From Eubacteriales bacterium (GTDB lineage: Bacteria; Bacillota; Clostridia; Lachnospirales; Lachnospiraceae): a stretch of 64,000 nucleotides of DNA. Below the pieces are notes generated by a model that was not told where the DNA came from, did not search any database, and was given only the letters and a program-made list of their open reading frames with translations. A program made the position numbers and the translations under genes. Position 1 is the first letter of the stretch; each line of letters opens with the position of its first letter. Below, piece after piece: positions 15,398-23,382 of this stretch. The DNA lies in the NCBI GenBank assembly GCA_030524545.1, contig JAUNGM010000021.1, positions 1 through 64,000 on the forward strand, read 5' to 3'.

Positions 15398-16403
15398 CAT
15401 TATGGAATTACATGCTGATGTGCCTGCCAGCCTGGAGGGAAATGTGTTCGGCCAGTTTGATGAACATTTAAAGATCATCGAACGGACACTGAACGTCACC
15501 ATGATCTCCAGAGACGGAGCATTGAAAATCCTGGGAGCTGAGCAGAGCGCATCGCAGGCGAAGAAGCTGATAGAGGAGCTGGTAACCCTTGCCAAAAGGG
15601 GCAATACCATTACCAGACAGAATGTAAATTATGCACTTTCCCTTGCCATGGAACAGCAGAGCCAGGTATTGACGGAAATTGACAAGGATTTTATCTGCAA
15701 CACGATCCAGGGAAGGCCCATCAAGCCCAAAACCCTTGGGCAGAAGGAATATGTGGATCAGATCCGCAAGAAGATGATCGTCTTTGGTGTGGGGCCTGCA
15801 GGTACAGGTAAAACGTATCTCGCCATGGCGATGGCAGTAACGGCCTTCCGCAATGAGGAGGTCAGCCGGATCATTCTGACGCGCCCCGCCATTGAGGCAG
15901 GAGAGAAGCTGGGTTTTCTTCCGGGCGATCTCCAGAGCAAGGTGGATCCTTACCTGCGTCCGCTTTATGATGCGCTCTATCAGATCATGGGAGCTGACAG
16001 CTTTGCCAAAAATATGGAGCGTGGACTGATCGAGGTTGCACCGCTTGCTTATATGCGCGGACGTACTCTGGACAATGCCTTTATCATTCTGGATGAGGCG
16101 CAGAATACGACCCCTGCCCAGATGAAGATGTTTCTGACCCGTATTGGTTTTGGGTCCAAAGTCATTATTACAGGTGATGCGTCTCAGAAGGATCTGCCGA
16201 GGGATGCGGTATCAGGTCTGGATGTGGCGCTGAAAGTATTAAAAAAGATTGAAGATATCGGATTCTGTCAGCTTACCAGTAAGGATGTGGTTCGTCATCC
16301 CCTGGTACAGCAGATCGTACAGGCATATGATGCATATGAGAAGAAGCAGAAGCCGGCGGCAGCACCAAGGCGCACAGGCCGCCGCAGTAAGGAGAATACA
16401 TGA
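15390..16403 (+). CDS. phoH: PhoH family ATPase
   Basis: This predicted cytoplasmic ATPase is thought to act in RNA metabolism with its neighbour YbeY. The 337-residue product has an N-terminal KH-like region (about 10-75) and the PhoH core with Walker A GPAGTGKTYLAMA near 136-148 and Walker B FIILDEAQNT near 230. A polar C-terminal tail follows (KKQKPAAAPRRTGRRSK). The length is typical of PhoH-like proteins of Firmicutes. The start overlaps the end of yqfD, and the stop overlaps the ybeY start by four bases (ATGA), so yqfD-phoH-ybeY form a tightly coupled unit. A second ATG at 15402 is possible but lacks a ribosome site. Confidence 0.94.
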   Translation: MANIMELHADVPASLEGNVFGQFDEHLKIIERTLNVTMISRDGALKILGAEQSASQAKKLIEELVTLAKRGNTITRQNVNYALSLAMEQQSQVLTEIDKDFICNTIQGRPIKPKTLGQKEYVDQIRKKMIVFGVGPAGTGKTYLAMAMAVTAFRNEEVSRIILTRPAIEAGEKLGFLPGDLQSKVDPYLRPLYDALYQIMGADSFAKNMERGLIEVAPLAYMRGRTLDNAFIILDEAQNTTPAQMKMFLTRIGFGSKVIITGDASQKDLPRDAVSGLDVALKVLKKIEDIGFCQLTSKDVVRHPLVQQIVQAYDAYEKKQKPAAAPRRTGRRSKENT

Positions 16404-16894
16404 CATTACAATTTGAATGCGAAACAGACCTGAATCTTGGCATTGACTGTGCCGGCCTTGCCAGAGAGGTGGCAGAGAAGGTACTGGAGATGGAACGATG
16501 CCCTTACGATACAGCAGTTAATCTTGTTCTGACGGACAATGAAGAAATTAAGCGGGTTAATACGGAATTCCGGAACATTCTTGCTCCGACCGATGTGCTG
16601 TCATTTCCTATGATTCCTTTTGCGTCACCGGCAGATTACAGTGTTGTAGAGGATGAGGATTCTTATTTTGACCTGGATACGGATGAACTGCTGCTGGGAG
16701 ATATCATGATTTCCGCAGAAAAAGCAGTATCTCAGGCGAAAGAATACGGCCACAGTGTCAAACGGGAATTTTGTTTCCTTGTGGCACACAGTATGCTTCA
16801 TCTCCTCGGATATGACCATATGACACCGGAAGAGGCCGCTGTCATGGAAAAGAAACAGGAAGATGCATTAAATGGACTTGGAATTACCAGATAG
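16400..16894 (+). CDS. ybeY: endoribonuclease YbeY (rRNA maturation factor)
   Basis: YbeY is a zinc-dependent single-strand endoribonuclease involved in 16S rRNA 3' maturation and ribosome quality control. The 164-residue product carries the metal-binding motif HSMLHLLGYDH (about 132-142), three histidines in the H-x3-H-x5-H pattern, and the preceding LVLTDNEEIKRVN and PTDVLSFPM blocks. It starts on the ATGA that ends phoH. Its length and context are standard, so confidence is high. Confidence 0.96.
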   Translation: MTLQFECETDLNLGIDCAGLAREVAEKVLEMERCPYDTAVNLVLTDNEEIKRVNTEFRNILAPTDVLSFPMIPFASPADYSVVEDEDSYFDLDTDELLLGDIMISAEKAVSQAKEYGHSVKREFCFLVAHSMLHLLGYDHMTPEEAAVMEKKQEDALNGLGITR

Positions 16895-16904
16895 GGAGGT
16901 ACTT

Positions 16905-17960
16905 ATGAAGAAAAAATATTGGGGAATTTTATTAGGAGCAGTATTATCTGTCAGCAGTATATCCGGTGTGATATCTGTTTCTGCTGAGGAACAGACAACT
17001 GTACAGATGGAATCAACAGAAAACGCCGCAGGGACTGAGGATACGGTACGCAGTTATCTCACAGGAGAACAGGTACCGGCCGGAATCGGCCGCAGGAGGC
17101 CTGTTGCGGTCATGCTTGGCAACAGCCAGACAGCATGCCCGCAGAGCGGTATCGGCAGCGCAGGAGTCATCTATGAAGCTCCTGTGGAAGGAAATATGAC
17201 AAGGCTTATGGCTATCCTGGAGAATTATGATTCACTGGAAAAGATCGGTTCCGTACGAAGCTGCCGTGATTATTACCTGTTTTATATGAATGAATTTGAT
17301 TCCATTTATGCGCATTTCGGACAGGCCGTATACGCCCTTCAGTATCTGGATCAGAATATTATTGATAATCTGAACGGTCTGAAACTGGACGGAAGCGTCT
17401 TCTTCCGCACAACTGACCGTCAGGCACCTCATAATGCTTATGCCAGCGGTTCCACCCTGACTAAGGGGATTCAGGATTTCGGATACCGTCAGGAATATAA
17501 AGAGGGCTACACAGGACATTATCAGTTTGTACAGGAAGGAAGCGAAAACCTTCTGGAAGCAGGAACTGATGCAAATATAGTAAATCTGAACTGCTTTGGA
17601 GATAACCGTCCGTGGTTTGAATATGACAGCAATACGAAAAAATACAATCGTTTCCAGTTCGGCGCAGCTCAGGTGGACGGACTGACCAATGAACAGCTCA
17701 CATGCGATAACATTATTTTACAATATTCCGGTTATCAGCCATACGACGCGAACGGTTATCTGAATATTGATACCTCTTCCGGCGGATCCGGGAAATTCAT
17801 TACAAGAGGAAAAGCTGTTGATATTCGATGGGAAAAGGATTCTCAGTGGGGTATCACAAGATATTATGATTCTAATAATCAGGAAATCCAGTTGAATTCC
17901 GGAAAGACATGGGTAGAGATTGTTTTAAATGACAAAGTTGATTCCGTAACTTACCAGTAG
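16905..17960 (+). CDS. secreted DUF3048 (YerB-like) protein
   Basis: The mature protein should lie outside the membrane; its function is unknown. The start at 16905 is 11 codons inside the longest frame, chosen because GGGAGGT lies just before it and the product then begins with a clean signal peptide (KKKYWGILLGAVLSVSSISG, cleaved near VSA-EE). The rest matches the DUF3048 layout of Bacillus YerB: an N-terminal domain with RRPVAVMLGNSQTACPQSG, GSVRSCRDYYL and HFGQAVYAL, and a C-terminal half containing the RGKAVDIRWEK stretch. No lipobox cysteine is present, unlike YerB. It is 10 bases after ybeY and ends before a large inverted repeat at 17988. Confidence 0.82.
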   Translation: MKKKYWGILLGAVLSVSSISGVISVSAEEQTTVQMESTENAAGTEDTVRSYLTGEQVPAGIGRRRPVAVMLGNSQTACPQSGIGSAGVIYEAPVEGNMTRLMAILENYDSLEKIGSVRSCRDYYLFYMNEFDSIYAHFGQAVYALQYLDQNIIDNLNGLKLDGSVFFRTTDRQAPHNAYASGSTLTKGIQDFGYRQEYKEGYTGHYQFVQEGSENLLEAGTDANIVNLNCFGDNRPWFEYDSNTKKYNRFQFGAAQVDGLTNEQLTCDNIILQYSGYQPYDANGYLNIDTSSGGSGKFITRGKAVDIRWEKDSQWGITRYYDSNNQEIQLNSGKTWVEIVLNDKVDSVTYQ

Positions 17961-17987
17961 GATTTCCGCATAATTCTGCAGGGAGTG

Positions 17988-18086
17988 CTGATACTATAGA
18001 AAAGAAATGCAGGGCCGAAGAATCGGCTGCTGCAAAGGAGCGTGCATACAAATGCGAAAACTTTTCTATAGTATCAGTGTTTTTTT
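17988..18086 (+). terminator. long inverted repeat with T-run enclosing the start of the next gene
   Basis: CTGATACTATAGAAAAG (17988-18004) is perfectly complementary to CTTTTCTATAGTATCAG (18061-18077), and three more G-T pairs extend the stem. A T7 run starts at 18080. The 56-base loop contains the ribosome site and ATG (18052) of the following gene, plus a nested GCCGA/TCGGC hairpin. The right arm is inside coding sequence. It may be the DUF3048 terminator, an attenuator of the next gene, or both. Confidence 0.55.
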
Positions 18087-18477
18087 ATTTCTTGGCCTTC
18101 TGACTTTGGGATATTATGAGACTTACCGGATCGCAGATATGCGTGACAGAATCTGGCTCATGGAAAATGCCGGGACAGGGCAGGATTCAGATGCAGCGGA
18201 CGAAACGCAGACAGAGGCTTTTGTGGAAAACGGAGAAATTCCCGGAGATGCTGTCATGGCTGACGGAAACCGTGAGAACCGCGGCTATGGAAGCTACTAT
18301 CTGATAGAACAGGAGGGGTTTCTGACCGTATGCCTGTCGGATCAGAAAACAGTTTTTGAAACAACATCTATTCGTATTTCTTCTCTTCCGGAGTCCCTGC
18401 AGAAAGAAATACGTGACGGAAAATATCTGAAAGACCAGCAGGAACTGTACAGTTTTTTGGAAAACTATTCAAGCTGA
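18052..18477 (+). CDS. membrane-anchored BofC C-terminal-like protein
   Basis: The 141-residue product has a short cytoplasmic start, one membrane segment at about 3-22 (LFYSISVFLFLGLLTLGYY) and an acidic spacer. It ends in a domain resembling the C-terminal part of BofC (YYLIEQEGFLTVCLSDQKT, then LPESLQKEIRDGKYL and ELYSFLENYSS). In Bacillus, BofC inhibits the SpoIVB signalling protease in sporulation; here only the C-terminal domain is recognisable, so the role is inferred. The frame could begin at 18007, but AAAGGAG at 18034-18040 and the membrane helix favour ATG 18052, even with a long 11-base spacing. The start lies inside the loop of the inverted repeat at 17988-18077. Confidence 0.65.
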   Translation: MRKLFYSISVFLFLGLLTLGYYETYRIADMRDRIWLMENAGTGQDSDAADETQTEAFVENGEIPGDAVMADGNRENRGYGSYYLIEQEGFLTVCLSDQKTVFETTSIRISSLPESLQKEIRDGKYLKDQQELYSFLENYSS

Positions 18478-18574
18478 GCCGGCCTGCTGCAGAAAATTCC
18501 TAAAAAGAATGGACGAATGAAAAAAAATGTTGTAAGATAGTTCGGGTGAAGAAAAATAATGGAGTGACAAAATC

Positions 18575-19420
18575 ATGAACTACCGTGAACGTTTACGAGA
18601 TAAAAAGAGAATTGTCATTAAAATCGGCACATCCTCTTTAACCCATTCTGAAACAGGAAGACTGAATCTGAGAAAGCTGGAAGTTCTGGTACGTGAATTA
18701 AGCGATCTGCACAATCAGGGGAAAGACGTGGTTCTTGTGTCTTCCGGTGCCATCGGTGTAGGAGCGGCAGCTCTCGGAATGGACGGCAAGCCGGAGGAAC
18801 TTGAAAAAAAGCAGGCATGTGCCGCTGTGGGTCAGGCCCGTCTGATGATGATCTACCAGAAGCTTTTTTCCGAATATAACCAGACTGCTGCACAGATTCT
18901 TATGACTAAGAACACAATGGTCAATAACCTGAACAGAAAAAATGCCAAGAATACCTTTGAAGAGCTTTTGAAACTGGGGGCGATTCCCATTGTAAATGAG
19001 AATGACTCCGTTTCTACATACGAAATTCAATTTGGTGACAACGACACGCTTTCCGCTGTGGTTGCCGCATTGATCGGTGCTGATCTTCTCATCCTTCTTT
19101 CTGATATTGACGGATTATTTACAGACGATCCCAATACCAATCCGGATGCCGGCTTTATCGATGTGGTAGAACGCCTTGATTCGAATCTGCTTCATATGGG
19201 CAAAGCATCTACAGGAAGCAAAGTCGGAACCGGCGGTATGGCGACGAAACTGACAGCAGCAGAAATTGCTACCGCAGCAGGTACGGATATGGTCATTGCC
19301 AATGGCGCGGATTTCCATATGATCCACAAGATTGTGGAAGGGCGCAAACACGGCACATTGTTTGTCGGACAGGCACGAGAAGAATTCTATCTTATTGATT
19401 ATATTGAAAAGCTTTTATAA
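18575..19420 (+). CDS. proB: glutamate 5-kinase, short form without PUA domain
   Basis: ProB phosphorylates glutamate with ATP, the first step of proline synthesis. The 281-residue product is the amino-acid-kinase domain only. It shows KIGTSSLTHSETGRLN (about 12-27), VSSGAIGVGAAALGM near 50-64, NENDSVSTYEI near 145 and GSKVGTGGMATKLTAA near 212. The C-terminal PUA domain of E. coli-type enzymes (about 367 residues) is missing; short forms are known. The start follows GGAGTGA. The usual partner proA is not next to it. DUF896 and a folate enzyme follow instead. Confidence 0.93.
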   Translation: MNYRERLRDKKRIVIKIGTSSLTHSETGRLNLRKLEVLVRELSDLHNQGKDVVLVSSGAIGVGAAALGMDGKPEELEKKQACAAVGQARLMMIYQKLFSEYNQTAAQILMTKNTMVNNLNRKNAKNTFEELLKLGAIPIVNENDSVSTYEIQFGDNDTLSAVVAALIGADLLILLSDIDGLFTDDPNTNPDAGFIDVVERLDSNLLHMGKASTGSKVGTGGMATKLTAAEIATAAGTDMVIANGADFHMIHKIVEGRKHGTLFVGQAREEFYLIDYIEKLL

Positions 19421-19459
19421 AACAGCGAAGCTAAAAATCAGGAAATCTGGGAGAAAAAA

Positions 19460-19681
19460 ATGGATAATGCTAAAATCGAACGAATCAATGCCCTTGCCCG
19501 CAAGTCCAAGAGCGTGGGATTGACAGAAGAAGAGAAAAAGGAACAGGCAGCTCTTCGCAAAGAGTTTATTGCTGCTATCCGGATGAATGTTCGTACGCAG
19601 CTTGACAATATCAGTATTCAGGAAGAAGATGGCAGTGTGACCAATCTGGGAGAGAAGTATGGAAACAAAGAAAGACATTAG
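19460..19681 (+). CDS. DUF896 (YnzC-like) small protein
   Basis: This 73-residue protein has the DUF896 signature: an N-terminal helical hairpin (IERINALARKSKSVGLTEEE), then EQAALRKEFIAAIRMNVRTQL, matching small Bacillus proteins such as YnzC. The family is linked to SOS-region genes in Bacillus, but its function is not settled. The start follows GGGAGAAAAAA. Its last 23 bases overlap the start of the next gene, so translation is probably coupled. Confidence 0.9.
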   Translation: MDNAKIERINALARKSKSVGLTEEEKKEQAALRKEFIAAIRMNVRTQLDNISIQEEDGSVTNLGEKYGNKERH

Positions 19682-20231
19682 AAAGAAGATTTTTGCCGCA
19701 AGAAAGACATGTACAGATGCACAGGTAGAAGCGTGGAGCAGGGATATTACGAAAAGAGTCACCGCGCTTCCCGCTTTCCGCAGGGCCGGAAGAGTGCTGG
19801 CATATGCAGATTACAACCACGAGGTCATCACGCGGTATCTTATAGAAGAAGCATGGACAGCCGGTAAGGAAGTGGCTGTTCCGAAAGTCGTTGGTAAGGA
19901 TATGGTATTTTATCGTCTCAGAGATTTTTCACAGTTAAAACCGGGGTATTATGGAATTCCTGAGCCTGAAGAAGGAGAGACTGTGGACTGGGAGGATGCA
20001 CTTATGATCATGCCGGGTGTGGCTTTTGACAGAGATAATCACCGGGTCGGATACGGCGGCGGTTTTTATGACCGTTATCTGGAAAAGCATCCTTCTCTGG
20101 AACGTGTAGCAGTTGCGTTTGATTTCCAGATCCTTCCGGAGGTACCCACGGAACCTACCGATATTTTTCCTCAGATCATTGTCACAGAGAGGGAAACCTT
20201 TTATCTCAATATGCAGCAGGAGATATTATAG
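19659..20231 (+). CDS. fau: 5-formyltetrahydrofolate cyclo-ligase
   Basis: The enzyme converts 5-formyl-THF to 5,10-methenyl-THF using ATP, returning a storage folate to one-carbon metabolism. The 190-residue product has the family's conserved parts: a basic N-terminus (KKDIRKKIFAARKTC), VPKVVGKDMVFYRL, then MPGVAFDRDNHRVGYGGGFYD at about 113-133, which is the phosphate-binding loop. The start lies inside the end of the DUF896 gene after GGGAGAGAAG. No clear terminator follows. A new promoter begins at 20247. Confidence 0.95.
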   Translation: METKKDIRKKIFAARKTCTDAQVEAWSRDITKRVTALPAFRRAGRVLAYADYNHEVITRYLIEEAWTAGKEVAVPKVVGKDMVFYRLRDFSQLKPGYYGIPEPEEGETVDWEDALMIMPGVAFDRDNHRVGYGGGFYDRYLEKHPSLERVAVAFDFQILPEVPTEPTDIFPQIIVTERETFYLNMQQEIL

Positions 20232-20246
20232 AGATTGTCAGAAAGT

Positions 20247-20276
20247 TTGACTTTTTTACACCTTGTGTGCTATACT
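20247..20276 (+). promoter_or_regulatory. promoter of the surface-protein gene
   Basis: TTGACT (20247-20252) and TATACT (20271-20276) are separated by 18 bases, with TG just before the -10. The transcript would start about 50 bases before the ATG at 20335. Confidence 0.75.
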
Positions 20277-20334
20277 GATTCTATGTTTCAATATTTACTT
20301 TTTATGAATGCTCGTTTTACGGGGAGGATTTAAA

Positions 20335-23259
20335 ATGAGAAAAAAACAAGTACTTGCATTGCTTTTGACAGGAGCTTTGTCAGTGGGCATGACGCCGGCT
20401 GCAGCTTTTGCGGCAGAGGATGTCAGCACCTTATCTATAGAAGATGCAGCGGCTGCCGAAATGGAAACAGCAGCCGAAACTCAGGAAGAAGCCGTACCAG
20501 AGGTGCCTGCTGAGACTGTCGAGCCGGATGTACCGGCAGAAGTCCCGACGGAAGAGCCTGCTGAGACGCCTGTGGAGACACCGGCAGAGACACCAACGGA
20601 AGCTCCGACAGCAACTCCAACCGAGACACCGGCGGAAACTCCTGCGGAGACGCCGACAGAGACACCAGTGGAAACACCGACAGAGACGCCGGTTCAGACA
20701 CCGGAAGCGGAGCCGACAGAAGCGCCGGTTCAGACACCGGAAGCAGAACCCACGGCCGAGCCGACACCGACGGCCGAACCGACACCGACACCAATGACGT
20801 CCGGCCCGTTTTCTCTTGGAGGGAACTTTTATGAAAGTCTGGCAGACGCGCTGAACGCATCCACTGCTGCCCCCGGAGATGAGAAAGGTGATATTATTCT
20901 GCTTTATGAGGATATGGAAATCGGTGAGACTGTTTCCATTCCTTCTGATATGAATGTTACGCTTGCGGCAGCAGCCGGGAAGAATATCAAAATTACCCGC
21001 AAATCCGGATTTAAGGGAAATATGTTTGAGGTAAAGGGTGGTACTCTTTCCATGGGCGGAGCACTGGATACTCTTGAAAGCGGCGAAGATATAAACGGTA
21101 CCTTAATGATCGATGGTTCCGGTGACGGAAGTGTTTCCGAAGGTTCTATGGTATCTGTTTCTGACAATGGTATGTTCAACCTGATAGAATATGGTTCCAT
21201 GACCGGCAACTCCACCAGTGCGAATGGTTCTGCGATTAACTGCAGTTCCGGTATTGTTTCTGTTATCGGCTCCATCACAGGCAACAGCACTTCCGGAGAA
21301 GGAGGTGCGATCTACAGTACGTCCAAAGTATATGTGGGCGGAAATGTAAATATCAGCGGAAATACGGGAGCAGACGGTACAGCAAGTAATATCGTATTAG
21401 CGAATGAAGGAGATGTAACAAATCCGGAGGATGCTGTAGCGGTTTGCGTTTTAACAAAACTTTCCGATTCTTCCGCAATTGGTGTGAAATTATTAACTCA
21501 GACACCGGGAACTCCGGTGGTTGTGATGAATTCAGAAGAAGATATGACGATATCGGAGGCTCTTGCCCGTTTTACATACGATGACAGTAAATTCACCTTT
21601 GATGAAAACGGCTGCCTCAAATCTACGGAAGCACCGGTAGAAGAACTGGAAGCATCTGTTGTAAACACGGAATGGCTCAGCACCAATAAATTGCAGTTTA
21701 CCGGTATTTCCAACAAAGATGGAAAAGCATATCTCGCAATTGTGAAAAAAGGAAGTGCAGCGCTTACTGCCGAAGAGATTATTGCTGCAAAGAAAGAGGA
21801 AGTTTCCATAACTGCAAATACGGAATTTAAGATCAGCCATCTTCTTACAGAAGAGGAAAAGACGAAATTTGGAACGGATCCGATTACCGTATATGTATGT
21901 GTCACAAATAAGGAAGGAAGTGAATCGGCTGTTCTTTCCGCAGATATGGATTCGGAAGCGCGTCCGCCAAAAGTATCCGGAATAAGTGCAAAATGGCTGG
22001 ATCGTACTTCAGCAGAGATTGTTGTGAAGTCAACCAAAGCCGGTTCCTATTATGCCGCCTGGGTAAAGCGTGATGCCGAAGTTCCGGTCATTGATTTTTC
22101 AAAGGAAGGTACACCGATCAAGGCAAATGAAGAATGTACGATCACGGTTACCGATTTGGATCCTGACAGTGCGATTGATGTGTACATTTATGTGAAAGAC
22201 AGCAACGGAAGCATTTCCACACCGCTTAAAGCAAAGCTTTCGGAAAGTTCCCGTCCTGCCAAAACAGAACCGACTCCAACCGATACACCAACAGTGACAC
22301 CAACCGTAACTCCAACTGTTATTCCGGAAACCCCGACCCCGACACCGGCACAGTCTACCAAACCGACACTGACCGGCAAAAAGATTACATGGATGGGTCA
22401 TAATTGGGCGCAGATTGTTTGTGTAACTGACAAAGATGGCAGCTATTACAGCGGATGGACAGTACGTCCTTCTGATGGAATACACCAGCAGCCGAACATT
22501 GATTTTACCAAGGAAGGCATTCCGGTTTATGCAAATACGGAATTTACGGTAGACATCAATAATATTACTTCGGATGAACCGATCGATGTATATGTTTGCG
22601 TAAAAGCAAAAGACGGCAGCACCATAACCAGATGGGCATCGCTTGACCAGAATTCACGGCCGAAGTCGACTACTCCATCCCGTGATCCGCTTAACCCGGA
22701 TGTCAGTGAAAGTACGGTAACCGGTCTGGAAGAACCGCTGGAGTTTTATCCGAATACATTCTATGACTTTACGGTTATCGGTGCAGGAACCGATAACAGC
22801 GATCCGATAGAAGGCGATACAAGATGGGTACCGTTATACTGGAGTATGGTATCGAATCCTTCCGATTCAGATAAGCACAGCTCCTGGAAGATCGGTGCCA
22901 AGGGCGGAATTAAGAGTGCAAATACTTATGATCTGTATGTTTTCTTCCGTCAGGACAGATACAACGGGAATGAGTGGCAGCCGACATCCACGATCGTTTC
23001 TCAGACATATCAGTTCATGTCTGCCGATATTGACTTTGAGCTGACACCAACGCCGACTGCGGCACCGGGATATTATTATAATGAAAACGGTGAATTGGTT
23101 CAGAGAACCGATGACACCGAGGATACCGGATCTACCACAGCCGCAGGAGCAAGAACGGCTGATGAATCTCCGATTGGAACCATGAGTATGATGGCTGTGC
23201 TGTCTCTCCTGGCCGGAGGATATGTCATCACAAGAAAACGTAAAAAAACAACGGAATAA
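20335..23259 (+). CDS. large secreted repeat-rich surface protein with C-terminal membrane anchor
   Basis: I do not recognise a named gene. The start at 20335 follows GGGGAGGA and gives a typical signal peptide (KKQVLALLLTGALSVGMTPA, cleaved after AFA). Residues about 40-155 are a Pro/Thr/Glu linker of ETPTETPAETPTE-type repeats. A pathogen-like pectate-lyase/beta-helix stretch follows (about 165-360, with TGNSTS and GGAIYSTSKVYVGGN). Three related beta-sandwich modules of 90-110 residues come next, each with ANTEF or ANEEC followed by a VYVCVTNKEGSESA-like strand. Another Thr-Pro linker, a further domain and a C-terminal helix (MSMMAVLSLLAGGYVITRKRKK) close the 974-residue protein. The C-terminus looks like a cell-wall sorting signal without LPxTG. 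Adhesion is inferred only. Confidence 0.75.
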   Translation: MRKKQVLALLLTGALSVGMTPAAAFAAEDVSTLSIEDAAAAEMETAAETQEEAVPEVPAETVEPDVPAEVPTEEPAETPVETPAETPTEAPTATPTETPAETPAETPTETPVETPTETPVQTPEAEPTEAPVQTPEAEPTAEPTPTAEPTPTPMTSGPFSLGGNFYESLADALNASTAAPGDEKGDIILLYEDMEIGETVSIPSDMNVTLAAAAGKNIKITRKSGFKGNMFEVKGGTLSMGGALDTLESGEDINGTLMIDGSGDGSVSEGSMVSVSDNGMFNLIEYGSMTGNSTSANGSAINCSSGIVSVIGSITGNSTSGEGGAIYSTSKVYVGGNVNISGNTGADGTASNIVLANEGDVTNPEDAVAVCVLTKLSDSSAIGVKLLTQTPGTPVVVMNSEEDMTISEALARFTYDDSKFTFDENGCLKSTEAPVEELEASVVNTEWLSTNKLQFTGISNKDGKAYLAIVKKGSAALTAEEIIAAKKEEVSITANTEFKISHLLTEEEKTKFGTDPITVYVCVTNKEGSESAVLSADMDSEARPPKVSGISAKWLDRTSAEIVVKSTKAGSYYAAWVKRDAEVPVIDFSKEGTPIKANEECTITVTDLDPDSAIDVYIYVKDSNGSISTPLKAKLSESSRPAKTEPTPTDTPTVTPTVTPTVIPETPTPTPAQSTKPTLTGKKITWMGHNWAQIVCVTDKDGSYYSGWTVRPSDGIHQQPNIDFTKEGIPVYANTEFTVDINNITSDEPIDVYVCVKAKDGSTITRWASLDQNSRPKSTTPSRDPLNPDVSESTVTGLEEPLEFYPNTFYDFTVIGAGTDNSDPIEGDTRWVPLYWSMVSNPSDSDKHSSWKIGAKGGIKSANTYDLYVFFRQDRYNGNEWQPTSTIVSQTYQFMSADIDFELTPTPTAAPGYYYNENGELVQRTDDTEDTGSTTAAGARTADESPIGTMSMMAVLSLLAGGYVITRKRKKTTE
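20500..20790 (+). repeat. short-period Pro/Thr/Glu-coding repeats
   Basis: Degenerate 12-base units (GAGACACCG/GAAACTCCT type) encode a Glu-Thr-Pro-rich linker, ending in two near-identical 33-base units (the CCGGTTCAGACACCGGAAGC stretch at ~20690 and ~20724). They also create false open frames on both strands. Such repeats can change length by slippage. Confidence 0.7.
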
Positions 23260-23304
23260 TTAGCAGGAATCCGGATTTAATGCGATTCTTTGAATGCTAA
23301 GATA

Positions 23305-23340
23305 AAAAGAGACAGGTCTGATTGCCTGTCTCTTTTCATA
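23305..23340 (+). terminator. terminator of the surface-protein gene
   Basis: AAAAGAGACAGG (23305-23316) and CCTGTCTCTTTT (23325-23336) form a 12-bp stem with an 8-base loop; the T-run is part of the stem. It should work on both strands. Confidence 0.85.
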
Positions 23341-23382
23341 TACTAACCCTGTAATGATATGAGACAGGGGGAGGAATTTGTA

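Noticed and set aside
20435-20860. Ser/Pro- and Arg/Gln-rich frames on both strands over the Glu-Thr-Pro linker
   Set aside because: They are by-products of the short DNA repeats in the surface-protein gene.
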